Assembly (NCBI RefSeq): GCF_012489685.1
Contig: NC_080043.1
Span: 50,421,127-50,485,126 of the forward strand
Length of the DNA stretch: 64,000 bases
Direction of reading: 5' to 3'
Source: Lotus japonicus
Taxonomy: Eukaryota; Streptophyta; Magnoliopsida; Fabales; Fabaceae
Below, piece by piece: positions 21,528 to 32,810 of this stretch. The notes under the pieces are model-generated. The model saw only the letters and a program-made list of their open reading frames with translations, had not been told where the DNA came from and ran no database searches. The translations under genes and the position numbers were made by a program. The first letter of the stretch is position 1; the number at the start of each line of letters is the position of its first letter.

Positions 21528-22277
21528 TGTAAGGCCCTAGACCTTATTTTTGTAATTCTTTGATGATGGATTGAATAAAATGAGATTTTGGTTGAGTTTG
21601 AGTTTTGACAGATTTTAGCTGTCATCTTGTGTGAATTTTTAGAGGGACTTTACGACCTCATTTTGGAAAACTTTATTCATGAGAGTTGTAGCCCTTTAAG
21701 TTAAGAAAATTCTTCAAGTGAAATCAGGTCATTCCGACCTTTGTAGCTCGAGATACTCGCGTTATAGTGACGGTGGTTCTGGCTGTACAGTACCAGCGAA
21801 TTAATTGAGTTGTTTTTCTTTTAATTCCGATTTAGCATGTGTTTTTACGTAAATGGGCCTAGGTTTTTAATTGATTTCAGAGCTGATTAAGAGCTGATTA
21901 ACGGGTCAAGGTTGATTAGGCTTGGGCTTAAGTGAAGAGAAGAAAATCAAACCCTAGCCCACTAGGGTGTGTGGCCGCCGGTTTTGCATGGGAAAATTGG
22001 GGGGAAAACCCTATTTTTCATCACCATTCAGAATTAGAAACCCCATACAACTTTCACGTGAGAACACAAAGAGAAAAGAGAGAGAAGTCGAGAGAGACAA
22101 GGAGGAGGCCGCCGCTCCAAGCTGCCATCACCGCCGCTCGAAGCTTGCGCATAGGAGGGAGAGTTCGCGAGAGAGAGTGAGACCGCGAGGAGGAGGAGGA
22201 GGAAGAGAGGGTCTTGGACAGCAGCTTTTGATTCTTTCTTCATCACCCTACTTCTGATTTCATCACTCTTAATCAAG

Positions 22278-23575
22278 GTAAGGGCTGGTCCTAGGACTTG
22301 GGTAGTTTGTTAGGGACTTGTTGCTATGTTTGGTTGTGAAAAATCTTGATTTTTGAGGGTTTGCATGAGGGTTTGGGTTGAAGGTTTGCTTGCTGTACTT
22401 TTATGATATGAGACCTATGTGATTTGGTGTTGATTGCTAGAACATAGCTTAAAGCCTTGGGCTGAAAGGGTTTATAACTTAAACTAGAGGTGGAAGTTTC
22501 GCTGCCAGTCTCCTATACTTGACAGCGGACTTCAGAGCCCATTTTCACCTATTTCTGGTCGTCAAAGGAAAAAGTGATTAACATGAAAGTTGTCAATTTT
22601 CGAAATAGCTTTCCAGACATATAAAAATCATAATTTTTGGTTTAGAAATGTGGTCTAGAGGTCGTTTCTAGTAACTGTTACACCTGCTGTTCTTCCTGTT
22701 CCGGACAGTAAGCTTTAAGACCTAATATCACCTAATTCTGGGAATCAAATGAACAAGTGTTTAACTAGATAGTTGTAGATATTTAAAATAGCTTTCCAGA
22801 AAGATGCATTTTGTGGCTCTGTTTTTGTGAAAGTTGTTTCTGCTGTCAATATGTTGAGTTGCGAAAATGTTTGAAGTTTTGTTTAGGAACATGTGTTTAG
22901 AAACATGTGTTTAGGAGATGCTGTGAGTTATATGCTGTTAAGCTTGATCTCATGAGCCTTGGGACTTGCCTTGTGGTGCTGTTGTGACATAATATGCATG
23001 ATTTTGTGTATATGGTTTTTCTTAAATGACTTCACACTATTTAATTGGTTATTTGTACAAAAAGGGTCGCTCACCTAGCTGTAATTCCCTTTTGTGCACT
23101 GTGAATGTTGTGTTGATATTTTTAGTTGTGTGGAGATTAAAAGACTCTAGGATGACTTGACTTAGAGCCTCAATATAAGAGAAAGAGAATTAACTCGCTT
23201 GCAAGTGAACCTTAAATTAAACGGACATAGGTCAGGTAGACTATGGTCCATGAGAATGATGGGCTTGCACGCGAGGGTGATTTGGTGGATGGACCGGTTA
23301 GGTCTCCACGTGATAACCATGATTCAGTCATGGGATAGGGATTGACTGTGTGGGTCCCCTTGTGATTGTTCATCTGCGGATGATCGAGATTGGCCAAGGT
23401 GTTTTGGTGGGTTGTGCGAAGTGAGGAATCCATTAGCCTAACTGACTAACCAATGATGAAATCCTATAAGAGACAATAATCCTTATAAATGTTGATTATT
23501 TATTATGATTATATGCTTTTGCTGTTTGACCTGACCCTGCTTGTTTGTTACTTGTTTTATTTGGGGGGGGGGTAG
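22278..23575 (+). other. Predicted LTR-internal intron (D 5' LTR)
   Basis: GTAAGG donor after AATCAAG; acceptor GGGGTAG immediately before ATG at 23576. The same donor and acceptor bases persist in the diverged 3' LTR (29955 and 31048), and the donor GTAAGGGCTGG also persists in fragment L (minus, 58810-58820). Prediction only. Confidence 0.45.
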
Positions 23576-24114
23576 ATGGTGACCACCACGAAAGTGGAAG
23601 CTATCGTGATCTGGGAGATGGTGTTGCGTGAGCCTGAGGATGACCGGCTCTAGGAGACCGACGGTTCCGGAGAGTCTACGCCGGCGATGCGGAGCTCATA
23701 GGAAGGGACATACATGGGAGAGTCGTAGAGAGGAAGACCCTTGGAGATGGGGCAGTCATGTTTCCTCTCCCTCCTGCTAGATTTGATCAGACTATCGTGG
23801 AGGAGCCGCTCGAGTCCTGGGAGGACGAGGAGGAAGAAGATCCTTCGGAAGACACTACAGCTAAGTCACCGTTGATAGAGGAGAAGAATACAGTGGAGTC
23901 TTCACCACCGGAGCCAAAGGAAGCTAGCCCAGTTGATGACTATGGAGATATGCCCGCATTGGAGCCTGTTCCAGATGTGAGTGAAGAACGTCCGCCTAAG
24001 AAGAGGCAGTGTGGATGGTTCTCGGGATCTGAGGGGGAACCAGCTTATCCATGGAAGAGTCGAGTTACCGAGACTTCAGAGGTCATCTACATTTCTAGCG
24101 ATGATGAGGAGTAG
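23576..24114 (+). pseudogene. LTR-encoded ORF in D 5' LTR, broken
   Basis: ATG at 23576 right after the acceptor-like TAG. It reads MVTTTKVEAIVIWEMV, then an in-frame TAG (DDRL|stop), and a 7-bp gap relative to the 3' LTR copy destroys the signature region. From 23758 the frame is open to the stop at 24112-24114: an acidic stretch (WEDEEEEDPSEDT), KKRQCGWFSG, and a terminal SEVIYISSDDEE. That last run has the shape of a SUMO-interaction motif. Homologous to 18599-19102 and 31049-31595. Confidence 0.65.
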
Positions 24115-24480
24115 AGTCGAGATTTTCACATGTGGGAGCGTCCTATGAGAGCTACATCGGATTTTACATTTTTTTTCTCTATTATTGGAACCTTATTTAT
24201 TTCCATTTGGAGATCATTTATGTATTTTGGTATAGGGCTTCGCCCTCGGATTCAGAGTTATGTTTTTGGATTATTTTCCTCGTTTTAATTAAAGGTTATT
24301 TTAAGTTAGAAATGCAAGATTTATTTATTCCGCAAATTTGTTCGTAAAGTTTCAAGAGTTTCACAATAATTGAGTTTTTGTCAATAATTGAAGATTAATT
24401 AAATGAACGGCGAAAATTCTTTTTGAAAATACACGTGATTGGTTACTGTGTGACACTCGGGAAATCGGGGCGTTACATTG

Positions 24481-24495
24481 TGGTATCAGAGTTCC
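24481..24495 (+). other. Element D primer-binding site
   Basis: TGGTATCAGAGTTCC three bases after the LTR end; tRNA-iMet type with mismatches at its 3' part. Confidence 0.8.
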
Positions 24496-24757
24496 GGTTG
24501 AGAAACCAGAGCACTAAGGGTTTTGGGCTTACGAGTTTCCGACCTCGTTGTGTTTTGTTTTGATAAAGGTGATTTCGAAGCTTCGCGGTGAGATTTGGGT
24601 AGACTTGTGTGCTAAGATGTTTGCTTGGCTGTGATTGTCTGAATAGTATCATTGCCGTGATACTTGAGATAGATTATTTATTGTATACTTAGATATTTCT
24701 TTTAATTGAGGGCACTGACATTGGGTTGTGGTTCTATTTCTAAGCAGGATTTTCATC

Positions 24758-26305
24758 ATGCCTCCGAGACAGGACCTAACCAATGCTCAGCTTGCTCAAG
24801 CAATGGCACAGCTGGCTCAGGTGATGACCCAGCAGGCTGCCACTGCTGCTGCCCAAGCCGCAGCACAACTTTAGTGGGAAGCTGAAGAGAACACCAGGAG
24901 GGCTGAAGAGGATGCCAGAAGGGCACAGAGGGCTGAGAGGGAGCTGGCACAGGACCAGATCCGTATGAGGACTGACTTCAACCGCCATGGACCACCCAAG
25001 TTCTAAGGTGAAGTTGAACCCGAGAAAGCTGATCTGTGGATTCAGGAGATGGAGAAAATCTTTGAGGCTCTCCACACACCTGATGCTGAGAAGGTGGACT
25101 TGGCGACCTTCATGCTGAAGGGCGACGCTGAGTACTGGTGGAGGAGTGCCAGACAGTTGATGACTGCTAACCATGTGCCCATCCCTTGGGAGTCTTTCAA
25201 AAGGGCTTTCATGGAGAAGTACTTCCCAAAGACTGCCAGGGAAGACATGGAGAATCAATTCCTCAACCTGAGACAGGGGTTGATGACTGCAGGGGAATAT
25301 ACTGCAAGACTGGAGACCCTGTCCAAACACTGTCGCTTTTTCCAAGTGCAAGTGGATGAGGCATACTTATGCAACCGATTCATGAGGGGCTTGAGGAATG
25401 ACATTGAGGAGTCCGTGAGGCCATTAGGAATCAGAGTTTTCCAACAGTTGGTAGAGAAAGCCCGTGAGGTGGAGTCAATGAAGAATCGCCAGAGGGGCAA
25501 GTCTGACGGCGGAGGTCCGATCTGTTCTAGACAGAGACAGACTGGAAGATTTGAGGGACAGATACAAGCTGGTAGGTTTGACAGGGGAAAGGCACCGATG
25601 AGGAAGCCTTACCAACGTCCTGCTGATAAGGTACCGTTTGCTGGAAGGGGTGCAACCCCTGCTTCTGAACATGATGTCGTCTGCTTCAAGTACAACCAGA
25701 ATGGACACTATGCGAATAAGTGTGGGAAGGAGATTATATGCTGGAAGTGCCATAAACCAGGGCACATTGAGAGGGACTGCTCTAATGCTGCAAAGGCCGA
25801 GCCAGTGTTGAATACCGCTCGAGGAAGGCGACCTACTGCTCCAGGTCGTGTGTTCGCAATGTCTGGCGAACAGGCTGCTGTGACTGACGATCTCATTCAG
25901 GGTACATGTGTTATCGCTGAAACTTCATTAATGGTCTCATTTGATTCGGGTGCTACGCACTCATTCATTGCTGAGGAGTGTGTGAAGAAGTTAGGGTTGC
26001 TAACGGCTGATTTACCCTTCGATTTGGTGGTTACTACCCCTGCCGCCGATCGATTAGTTACGCGCATGACATGCTTGCAATGTCCGTTGATCTACGAGGA
26101 TCGGAAGTTCCTTGCGAACCTCGTCTGTCTAGGGCTTAAAGAGCTCGATGTGATTCTGGGAATGGACTGGTTGGCACAGTATCACGTTCTTTTGGATTGT
26201 GCTAATAAGGCCGTAGTCTTCCCGGATACTGGCGTTACGGATTACTTGAATTCGTACAACTTGGGAAAGGGTTCAACCAGCATTCGTGAACTCTATCGTA
26301 GCTGA
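24758..26305 (+). pseudogene. Element D gag and protease, broken
   Basis: Start MPPRQDLTNAQLAQ at 24758. In-frame stops at 24872-24874 (TAG) and 25004-25006 (TAA), then open to 26305. The gag core has DAEYWWRSARQ and YFPKTAREDMENQFLNLRQG. Two zinc knuckles follow: the first, CFKYNQNGHYANKC, has lost its second Cys; the second, CWKCHKPGHIERDC, is intact. Protease motif SFDSGATHSFI is intact, followed by VILGMDWL. A +1 shift near 26286-26305 separates it from RT. Role: capsid and proteolysis in a Tekay-type polyprotein, not functional as it stands. Confidence 0.88.
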
Positions 26306-27944
26306 GGCGAAGAACGACGGCGATGTGCGCAACATTCTGGTGGTGCAGGAATTTGTGGATGTGTTTCCAGAGGATGTGCATGGAATACCGCCAGTAAGGG
26401 AGACGGAGTTCTCTATTGATATTCTGCCCGGTACGGGACCAATATTAATGGCGCCTTACCGGATGGCACCAGCAGAGTTGACGGAATTAGCAAAGCAGTT
26501 GGATGATCTCTCTTCCAAGGGATTTATCCGACCAAGTGTGTCACCTTGGGGTGCACCAGTGCTGTTGGTGAAGAAGAAGGATGGAAGGTCCAGACTATGT
26601 GTGGACTACCGACAACTCAACAAAGTGACCGTGAAGAATCGTTATCCGATGCCTCGGATAGATGACTTGATGGATCAACTTCGGGGAGCTGTTGTTTTCT
26701 TGAAGATTGATCAGAAGTCAGGATATCACCAGATCCGTGTCAAGGAGGCTGATATCCAGAAGACCGCATTCAGAACTCGATACGGGCATTATGAGTATCT
26801 CGTGATGCCGTTTGGAGTTACAAATGCACCCGCAGTGTGTATGGACTACATGAACAGAGTGTTCAGGCCATTCCTGGACAAGTTCGTGGTGGTGTTCATT
26901 GAGGATATTTTGATTTACTCAAAGAGTAAAGAGGAACACGAAGAGCATTTGCGTCAAGTGCTAGGAGTACTGTGGGAGAAGGAGCTATATGCTAACGGCT
27001 CGAAGTGTGAGTTCTGGATGGAAGAAGTTAAGTTCCTGGGTCACGTCATATCAAGTCAGGGTGTGGCTATTGACCCCAGCAAGATTGAATCGATCATGTC
27101 ATGGGAACAACCTAAGACAGCAAGCGACATCAGAAGTTTTGTTGGACTTGCTGGCTACTACAGACGCTTCGTGAAGGATTATGCAAAGTTGACGTCACCG
27201 TGGACTCAGTTGACAAAGAAGAATCAACCTTTTGCATGGACGGATAAATGTGAAGAGAGTTTTCAGGAAATGAAGAAGAGACTGACTACCGCACCAATAC
27301 TAGCCTTACCCAAGGAAGGAGAACCGTACGATGTTTACTGTGATGCTTCACATAATGGGTTGGGCTGTGTAATGATGCAAGAGAAGAAAGTGATTGCTTA
27401 TGCTTCGCGACAGTTGAAGATTCATGAGAAGAACTATCCTACACATGATTTGGAGTTGGCTGCTATAGTATATGGTCTCAAGATTTGGAGGCATTACCTG
27501 TATGGCAGTACGTTCACGATCTACAGTGATCACAAGAGTCTGAAGTACTTGTTTGATCAGAAGGATCTGAATATGAGGCAGCGAAGGTGGATGGAATTCC
27601 TTCAGGACTACGAGTTTGCTCTACAGTATCATCCGGGAAAAACTAATGTTGTAGCTGACGCTCTTAGTCGAAAGGCTATACATGTGTCCTCGTTGATGCT
27701 CAAGGAGTTAGAACTGCTGGAGGAATTCCGAGATCTGAGCTTGGATGTCAAGCTCGCACCAGGGGAGCTGAGATTCGGAATGGTGACGGTGTCGAGTGGA
27801 CTCTTGGACGAGATTAAGTCGAGACAAGAGACCGACGAAGGACTGATTGAGTGGCACAAACTTGTTACTCAAGGGAAGGCACCGGAATTCACTATCGAAA
27901 ACGATGGTCTTTTGCGTTGCAAGGGGGCCACAAGAGCAAGTTGA
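26286..27944 (+). pseudogene. Element D reverse transcriptase and RNase H
   Basis: One open frame from [17 protein letters not shown] (RT start) through [43 protein letters not shown] and [13 protein letters not shown]. The catalytic box reads FIEDILIY instead of F-I/V-DDILIY: the first Asp is Glu, which should cripple polymerisation. RNase H follows with [41 protein letters not shown] and ADALSRK. The frame ends at 27942-27944, where a deletion between LLRCKG and the integrase [10 protein letters not shown] shifts the frame. Confidence 0.9.
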
Positions 27945-28620
27945 GTATTCATCCGGGAATGAACAAAATGTATCAAGATTTGAAACTTCATTTCTGGTGG
28001 CCTGGAATGAAGAAACAAGTAGCTGAGTACGTGTCGACATGTCAGAAGGCGAAGGTGGAACATTAGAAGCCAGCAGGAAAATTACAGTCGTTGGATGTTC
28101 CGCAGTGGAAGTGGGACAGCGTCTCGATGGATTTCGTGACGGCTTTACCACTAACACGAAGGAGATTTGATGCAATTTGGGTAGTGGTTGATCGTTTGAC
28201 GAAGACTGCTCACTTCGTGCCGATCAATCTTACCTACAAAGTGGAGAAGTTAGCAGAGATTTATATCGTTGAGATTGTACGTCTACATGGTGTACCGTCT
28301 AGCATTGTGTCGGACAGAGATCCGAGGTTTACCTCACGTTTCTGGGGAGCTTTGCAGCAAGCTATGGGGACCAAGTTGAGATTGAGTTTCGCTTATCATC
28401 CACAGACGGATGGGAAAACCGAAAGGACTATTCAATCCTTGGAGGATTTGCTAAGAGCTTGTGTGCTAGACCATAAAGGAAGATGGGATGAGTTGTTGCC
28501 GCTGATTGAGTTCACCTACAACAACAGTTTTCATGCAAGCATCGGGATGACACCTTATGAAGCTTTGTATGGTCGGAGGTGTCGTACCCCCTTGTGTTGG
28601 CTTAAGACGGGGAGAGCTTA
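27945..28620 (+). pseudogene. Element D integrase core
   Basis: [18 protein letters not shown] and FWWPGMKKQVAEYVSTCQKAKVEH form the HHCC finger, but its CxxC now reads VSTC. A TAG stop lies at 28064-28066. The core is recognisable: SMDFVTALP (first Asp), [13 protein letters not shown] (second Asp), [18 protein letters not shown] (Glu), then [22 protein letters not shown]. The frame ends at 28619-28621. Confidence 0.88.
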
Positions 28621-29168
28621 GTTATTGGACCGGAGTTGGTTCAGCAAACCATGGAATAAGTAAAGCGAATCCAAGAAAAGATGAGGATTTCGCAGAGTCG
28701 ACAGAAGAGTTATGCTGACAACAGGAGAAAAGAGCTGGAATTTCAAGCTGGAGATCATGTCTTCTTTTGGGTTACCCCGATGACTGGTGTCGGAAAGGCG
28801 ATCAAATTCAAGAAGCTTACTCCAAAATTCATTGGACCATACCAAATAACGGAATGAGTTGGGCCAGTGGCATATAGGATTGTGTTGCCGCCTTTCCTAT
28901 CCAATATCCATGAAGTACTTCATGTGTCGCAGTTGCGGAAGTACATGGCTGATGATTCTCATGTTCTTGAACCTGATGATATTCAGTTAAAGGATGATCT
29001 AACGATGGTGATGCCACCCATCAAGATCTTCAACAGGAGCACGAAGCGTTTGAAAACAAGGAGGTGTCTTTGGTGAAGGTGAATTGGAATCAAGTGACGG
29101 GCGACGTGACCTGGGAATTAGAGGGTAAAATGCGGGAGTCACATCCCGATTTGTTTGTAAACCCTTAA
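28621..29168 (+). pseudogene. Element D integrase C-terminus with chromodomain
   Basis: Split by stops and shifts near 28660, 28855 and 29060. Visible parts: AGDHVFFWVTPMTGVGKAIKFKKLTPKFIGPYQI (GPY/F-type; read here in two short blocks), FLSNIHEVLHVSQLRKY, then a chromodomain VKVNWNQVTGDVTWELEGK (about 29079-29135) and RESHPDLF before a TAA at 29166-29168. In Tekay chromoviruses this domain helps direct integration to heterochromatin. Confidence 0.8.
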
Positions 29169-29190
29169 GTTTCGAGGGCGAAACTGTCTT

Positions 29191-29200
29191 AAGGGGGGTG
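29191..29200 (+). other. Polypurine tract of element D
   Basis: AAGGGGGGTG four bases before the 3' LTR start. Confidence 0.75.
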
Positions 29201-29204
29201 GTAT

Positions 29205-31959
29205 TGTAAGGCCCTAGACCTTATTTTTGTAATGCTTTGATGATGGATTGAATAAAATGAGATTTTGGTTAAGTTTGAGTTTTGACAGATTTTAGCTGTC
29301 ATCTTGTGTGAATTTTTAGAGGGAGTTAACGACCTCATTTGGGAAAACTTCCTTCACGAGAGTTGTAGCCCTTTAAGATAAGAAAATTCTAGAAGTGGAA
29401 TCAGATCATTCCGACCTTTGTAGCTTGCGATATTCGCGTTATAGTGACGGTGGTTCTGGCTGTACAGTACCAGCGAATTAATTGAGCTGTTTTTCTTTTA
29501 ATTCCGATTTAGCATGTGTTTTTACGTAAATGGGCCTAGGTTTTTAATTGATTTCAGACCTGATTAAGAGCTGATTAATGGGTCAAGGTTGATTAGGCTT
29601 GTGCTTAAGTGAAGAGAAGAAAATCAAACCCTAGCCCACTAGGGTGTGTGGCCGCCGGTTTTGCATGGGAAAATTGGGGGGAAAACCCTATTTTTCATCA
29701 CCATTCAGAATTAGAAACCCCATACAACTTTCACGTGAGAACACAAAGAGAAAAGAGAGAGAAGTCGAGAGAGACAAGGAGGAGGCCGCCGCTACTAGCC
29801 GCCATCACCGCCGCTCGAAGCTTGCGCATAGGAGGGAGAGTTCGCGAGAGAGAGTGAGACCGCGAGGAGGAGGAGGAGGAAGAGAGGGTCTTGGACAGCA
29901 GCTTTTGATTCTTTCTTCATCACCCTACTTCTGATTTCATCACTCTTAATCAAGGTAAGGGCTGGTCCTAGGACTTGGGTAGTTTGTTAGGGACTTGTTG
30001 CTATGTTTGGTTGTGAAAAATCTTGATTTTTTAGGGTTTGCTTGAGGGTTTGGGTTGAAGGTTTGCTTGCTGTACTTTTATGATATGAGACCTATGTGAT
30101 TTGATGTTTTTTGCTGGAACATAGCTTAAAGCCTTGGGCTGAAAGGGTTTATAACTTAAACTAGAGGTGGAAGTTTCGCTGCCAGTCTCCAGAAAGGTAT
30201 CATACGTGATTTTTGGTTGAAAGATGCATTCTGTGGCTCTGTTTTTGTGAAAGTTGTTTCTGCTGTCAATATGTTGAGTTGCGAAAATGTTTGAAGTTTT
30301 GTTTAGGAACATGTGTTTAGGAGATGCTATGAGTTATATGCTGTTAAGCTTGATCTCATGAGCCTTGGTACTTGCCTTGTGGTGCTGTTGTGACATCATA
30401 AGCATGATTTTGTGTATATGGCTTTTCTTAAATGACTTCACACTATTTAATTGGTTATTTGTACAAAAAGAGTCGCTCACCTAGCTGTACTTCCCTTTTG
30501 TGCACTGTGAATGTTGTGTTGATATTTTTAGTTGTGTGAGGAGATTAAAAGACTCTAGGATGACTTGACTTAGAACCTCAATATAAGAGAAAGAGAATTA
30601 ACTCGCTTGCAAGTGAACCTTAAATTAAATGGACAAAAGTCAGGTAGACTATGGTCCATGAGAACGATGGGCTTGCACACGAGGGTGATTTAGTGGATGG
30701 ACCGGTTAGGTCTCCACGTGATAACCATGATTCAATCATGGGATAGGGATTGACTGTGTGGGTCTCCCTGAGTGATTTGTGGATGGACCGGGTAGGTCTC
30801 CACGTGACTTGGGTTGACTGTGTGGGTCCCCTTGTGATTTTTCATCTGCGGATGATCGAGATTGGCCAAGGTGTTTTGGTGGGTTGTGCGAAGTGAGGAA
30901 TCCGTTAGCCTAACTGACTAACCAATGATGAAATCCTATAAGAGACAATAATCCTTATAAATGTTGATTATTTATTATGATTATATGCTTTTGTTGTTTG
31001 ACCTGACCCTGCTTGTTTGTTACTTGTTTTATTTGGGGGGGGGGGTAGATGGTGACCACCACGACAGTGGAAGCTATCGTGATCTGGGAGATGGTGCTGA
31101 GTGAGCCTGAGGATGACCGGCTCTGGGAGACCGACGGTTCCGGGGTCCGGAGAGTCTACGTCGGCGATGCAGAGCTCATAGGAAGGGACATACATGGGAG
31201 AGTCGTAGAGAGGAATACCCTTGGAGATTGGGGCAGTCATGTTACCTCACCCTCCTGCTAGATTTGATCAGACTACCGTGGAGGAGCCGCTCGAGTCCTG
31301 GGAGGACGAGGAGGAAGAAGATCCTTCGGAAGACACTACAGCTGAGTCATCGTTGATAGAGGAGAAGAATACAGTGGAGTCTTCACCACCGGAGGCAAAG
31401 GAAGCTAGACCAGTTGATGACTATGGAGATATGCCCGCATTGGAGCCTGTTCCAGATGCGAGTGAAGAACGTCCGCCTAAGGAGAGGCAGTGTGGATGGC
31501 TCTCGGGATCTGAGGGGGAACCAGCTTATCCATGGAAGAGTCGAGTTCCCGAGACTTCAGAGGTCATCTACATTTCTAGCGATGATGAGGAGTAGAGTCG
31601 AGATTTTCACATGTGGGAGTGTCCTATGAGAGCTACATCGGATTTTACTTTTATTTTTCTCTATTATTGGAAACTTATTTATTTCCGTTTGGAGATCAAT
31701 TATGTATTTTTGTATAGGGCTTCGCCCTCGGATTCGGAGTTATGTTTTGGGATTATTTTCCTCGTTTTAATTAAAGGTTATTTTTAATCAGAAATGCAAG
31801 ATTTATTTATTCCGCAAATTCATTCGTAAAGTTTCAAGAGTTTTGCAATAATTGAGTTTTTGTCATTAGTTGAAGATTAATTAAATGAACTGCGAAAATT
31901 CTTTGTGAAAATACACGTGATTGGTTACTGTGTGACACTCGAGAAATCAGGGCGTTATA
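29205..31959 (+). repeat. Element D 3' LTR
   Basis: 2755 bp, TGTAAGGCCC to GGGCGTTATA (terminal CA mutated to TA). Against the 5' LTR it lacks about 0.3 kb after 30189 and has gained a tandem copy of the GGATGGACCGG..TAGGTCTCCACGTGA block (about 30696-30820), giving two G-boxes (30715-30720, 30801-30806). Confidence 0.92.
31049..31595 (+). pseudogene. LTR-encoded ORF in D 3' LTR (one frameshift)
   Basis: ATG at 31049 directly after the G run and TAG. The signature is intact here: W13, W26, D29, Y37, G39, R46, D47, G50, with RRVYVG and GRDIHGRVVE. One extra T near 31226 (GGAGATTGGGG against GGAGATGGGG in the 5' LTR) shifts the frame; the continuation from 31221 is open to 31593-31595 with the acidic region, ERQCGWLSG and the terminal SEVIYISSDDEE. 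The 5' copy is damaged elsewhere, so the parental element probably had one full-length ORF of about 180 codons. Function unknown. Confidence 0.65.
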
Positions 31960-31964
31960 GTTCG

Positions 31965-32511
31965 CAATGTGCAAGGTCGCACTGACCTCAGTGAGAAACC
32001 AAACTTGGTTGCTAAAGACTGGGATCGTCTTTGCACTTGGATGCTTGACCAAGCGGCAGTGATGCTGGGTTTCCTAACTGCTGAAAGGGATCAAAGAGTT
32101 GAAGCTGCCAGTCAGCGTTTCAGAAGAAGAGCAGCTCTGAATGAACAAATATTGAGAAATCAACTTCATGCTATTATTGAAGAAGCTAGAAAGAAGAAAG
32201 AAAAAGAAGAAGAAGCTGCAAGGCTTGAAGCAGAACAACGTTAAGCTGCAAGGTTGCAAGCTCCGGAACAAGCAGCTAAATTACAAGCTGAAGCTGAGGC
32301 ACTTAGAAATCAGGCACTTGGAATTATTCCATTTACTGATGTTGCCTCCACATCTGCTCAAGTTCCTCACTCTGATCAAGCTGTTCCGTCTGCTCAACCT
32401 CAGTCAGATTCAAGACTTGATCTAATTGAACAAAGACTTGATTCTCATGAAGCTCTTCTTCAAAGTCTTAAAGAGATGTGCACAGAACTTCTGAAGAAGA
32501 CTTGTCTTTAG
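31965..32511 (+). pseudogene. copia1 env-position ORF, C-terminal coiled-coil part
   Basis: Directly continues the frame broken at 21527. NVQGRTDLSEKPNLVAKDWDRLCTW is followed by a long charged helix (ERDQRVEAASQRFRRR, IIEEARKKKEKEEEAARLEAEQR), very likely coiled coil. A TAA at 32242-32244 interrupts it; the same frame then runs to a TAG at 32509-32511 (LIEQRLDSHEALLQSLKEMC). With the earlier parts the ORF would be about 890 codons long. Function unknown; the coiled coil suggests oligomerisation. Confidence 0.75.
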
Positions 32512-32810
32512 GAACTCTCTTTGATTCTGTTTCTCTACTATGTTACTATGTTTTCGTATTTAACTATTTTTCTTTTATCAGTTTATCATTTTTTTCCTTC
32601 ATATGTGCTTTCATAATTCCTTGTTCATCATTACTTATTTTTACTCATACACATTAATCAACAAACAAGTTTTTTTATTAATAAGATAATTCATACAATG
32701 CATTGATACATTTAAAAAGGAGGTTTTTTCCTCAATACTCTACATTGCCTTCGCATCGCTGCTTTCTCAAGCTCCAGACGATGCTGCCTATGTTATAAGT
32801 GGACCAAGCT
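32512..32810. other. Convergent spacer of copia1, with a minus-strand AATAAA
   Basis: AT-rich spacer between the sense ORF stop (32511) and the antisense ORF stop (32811). On the minus strand it carries AATAAA at 32674-32679, a good poly(A) signal for the antisense gene about 130 bp past its stop. Confidence 0.55.

Larger units (their letters stand above)
21528..24477 (+). repeat. Element D 5' LTR
   Basis: 2950 bp, TGTAAGGCCC to GGGCGTTACA. A GC-rich zone (about 21970-22230) resembles a transcribed 5' leader. A donor-like AAG|GTAAGG lies at 22275-22283, a G run and TAG at 23563-23575, then an ORF. G-box CACGTG at 23307-23312. Relative to the 3' copy it retains about 0.3 kb after 22510. Confidence 0.93.
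21528..31959 (+). mobile_element. Element D: degenerate Tekay/Del-type Ty3/gypsy retrotransposon
   Basis: 10.4 kb with LTRs of 2950 and 2755 bp, PBS, gag, PR, RT, RNase H, integrase, chromodomain and PPT in the usual order. The long LTRs and a C-terminal chromodomain place it in the Tekay/Del chromoviruses. Several stops and frameshifts, LTR divergence and a TSD mismatch mark it as older than A or B. Confidence 0.92.

Noticed and set aside
21932..22257. Two overlapping Arg-rich ORFs in the GC-rich zone of the D LTRs
   Set aside because: More likely the 5' leader exon; frames are not shared with C, E or L.
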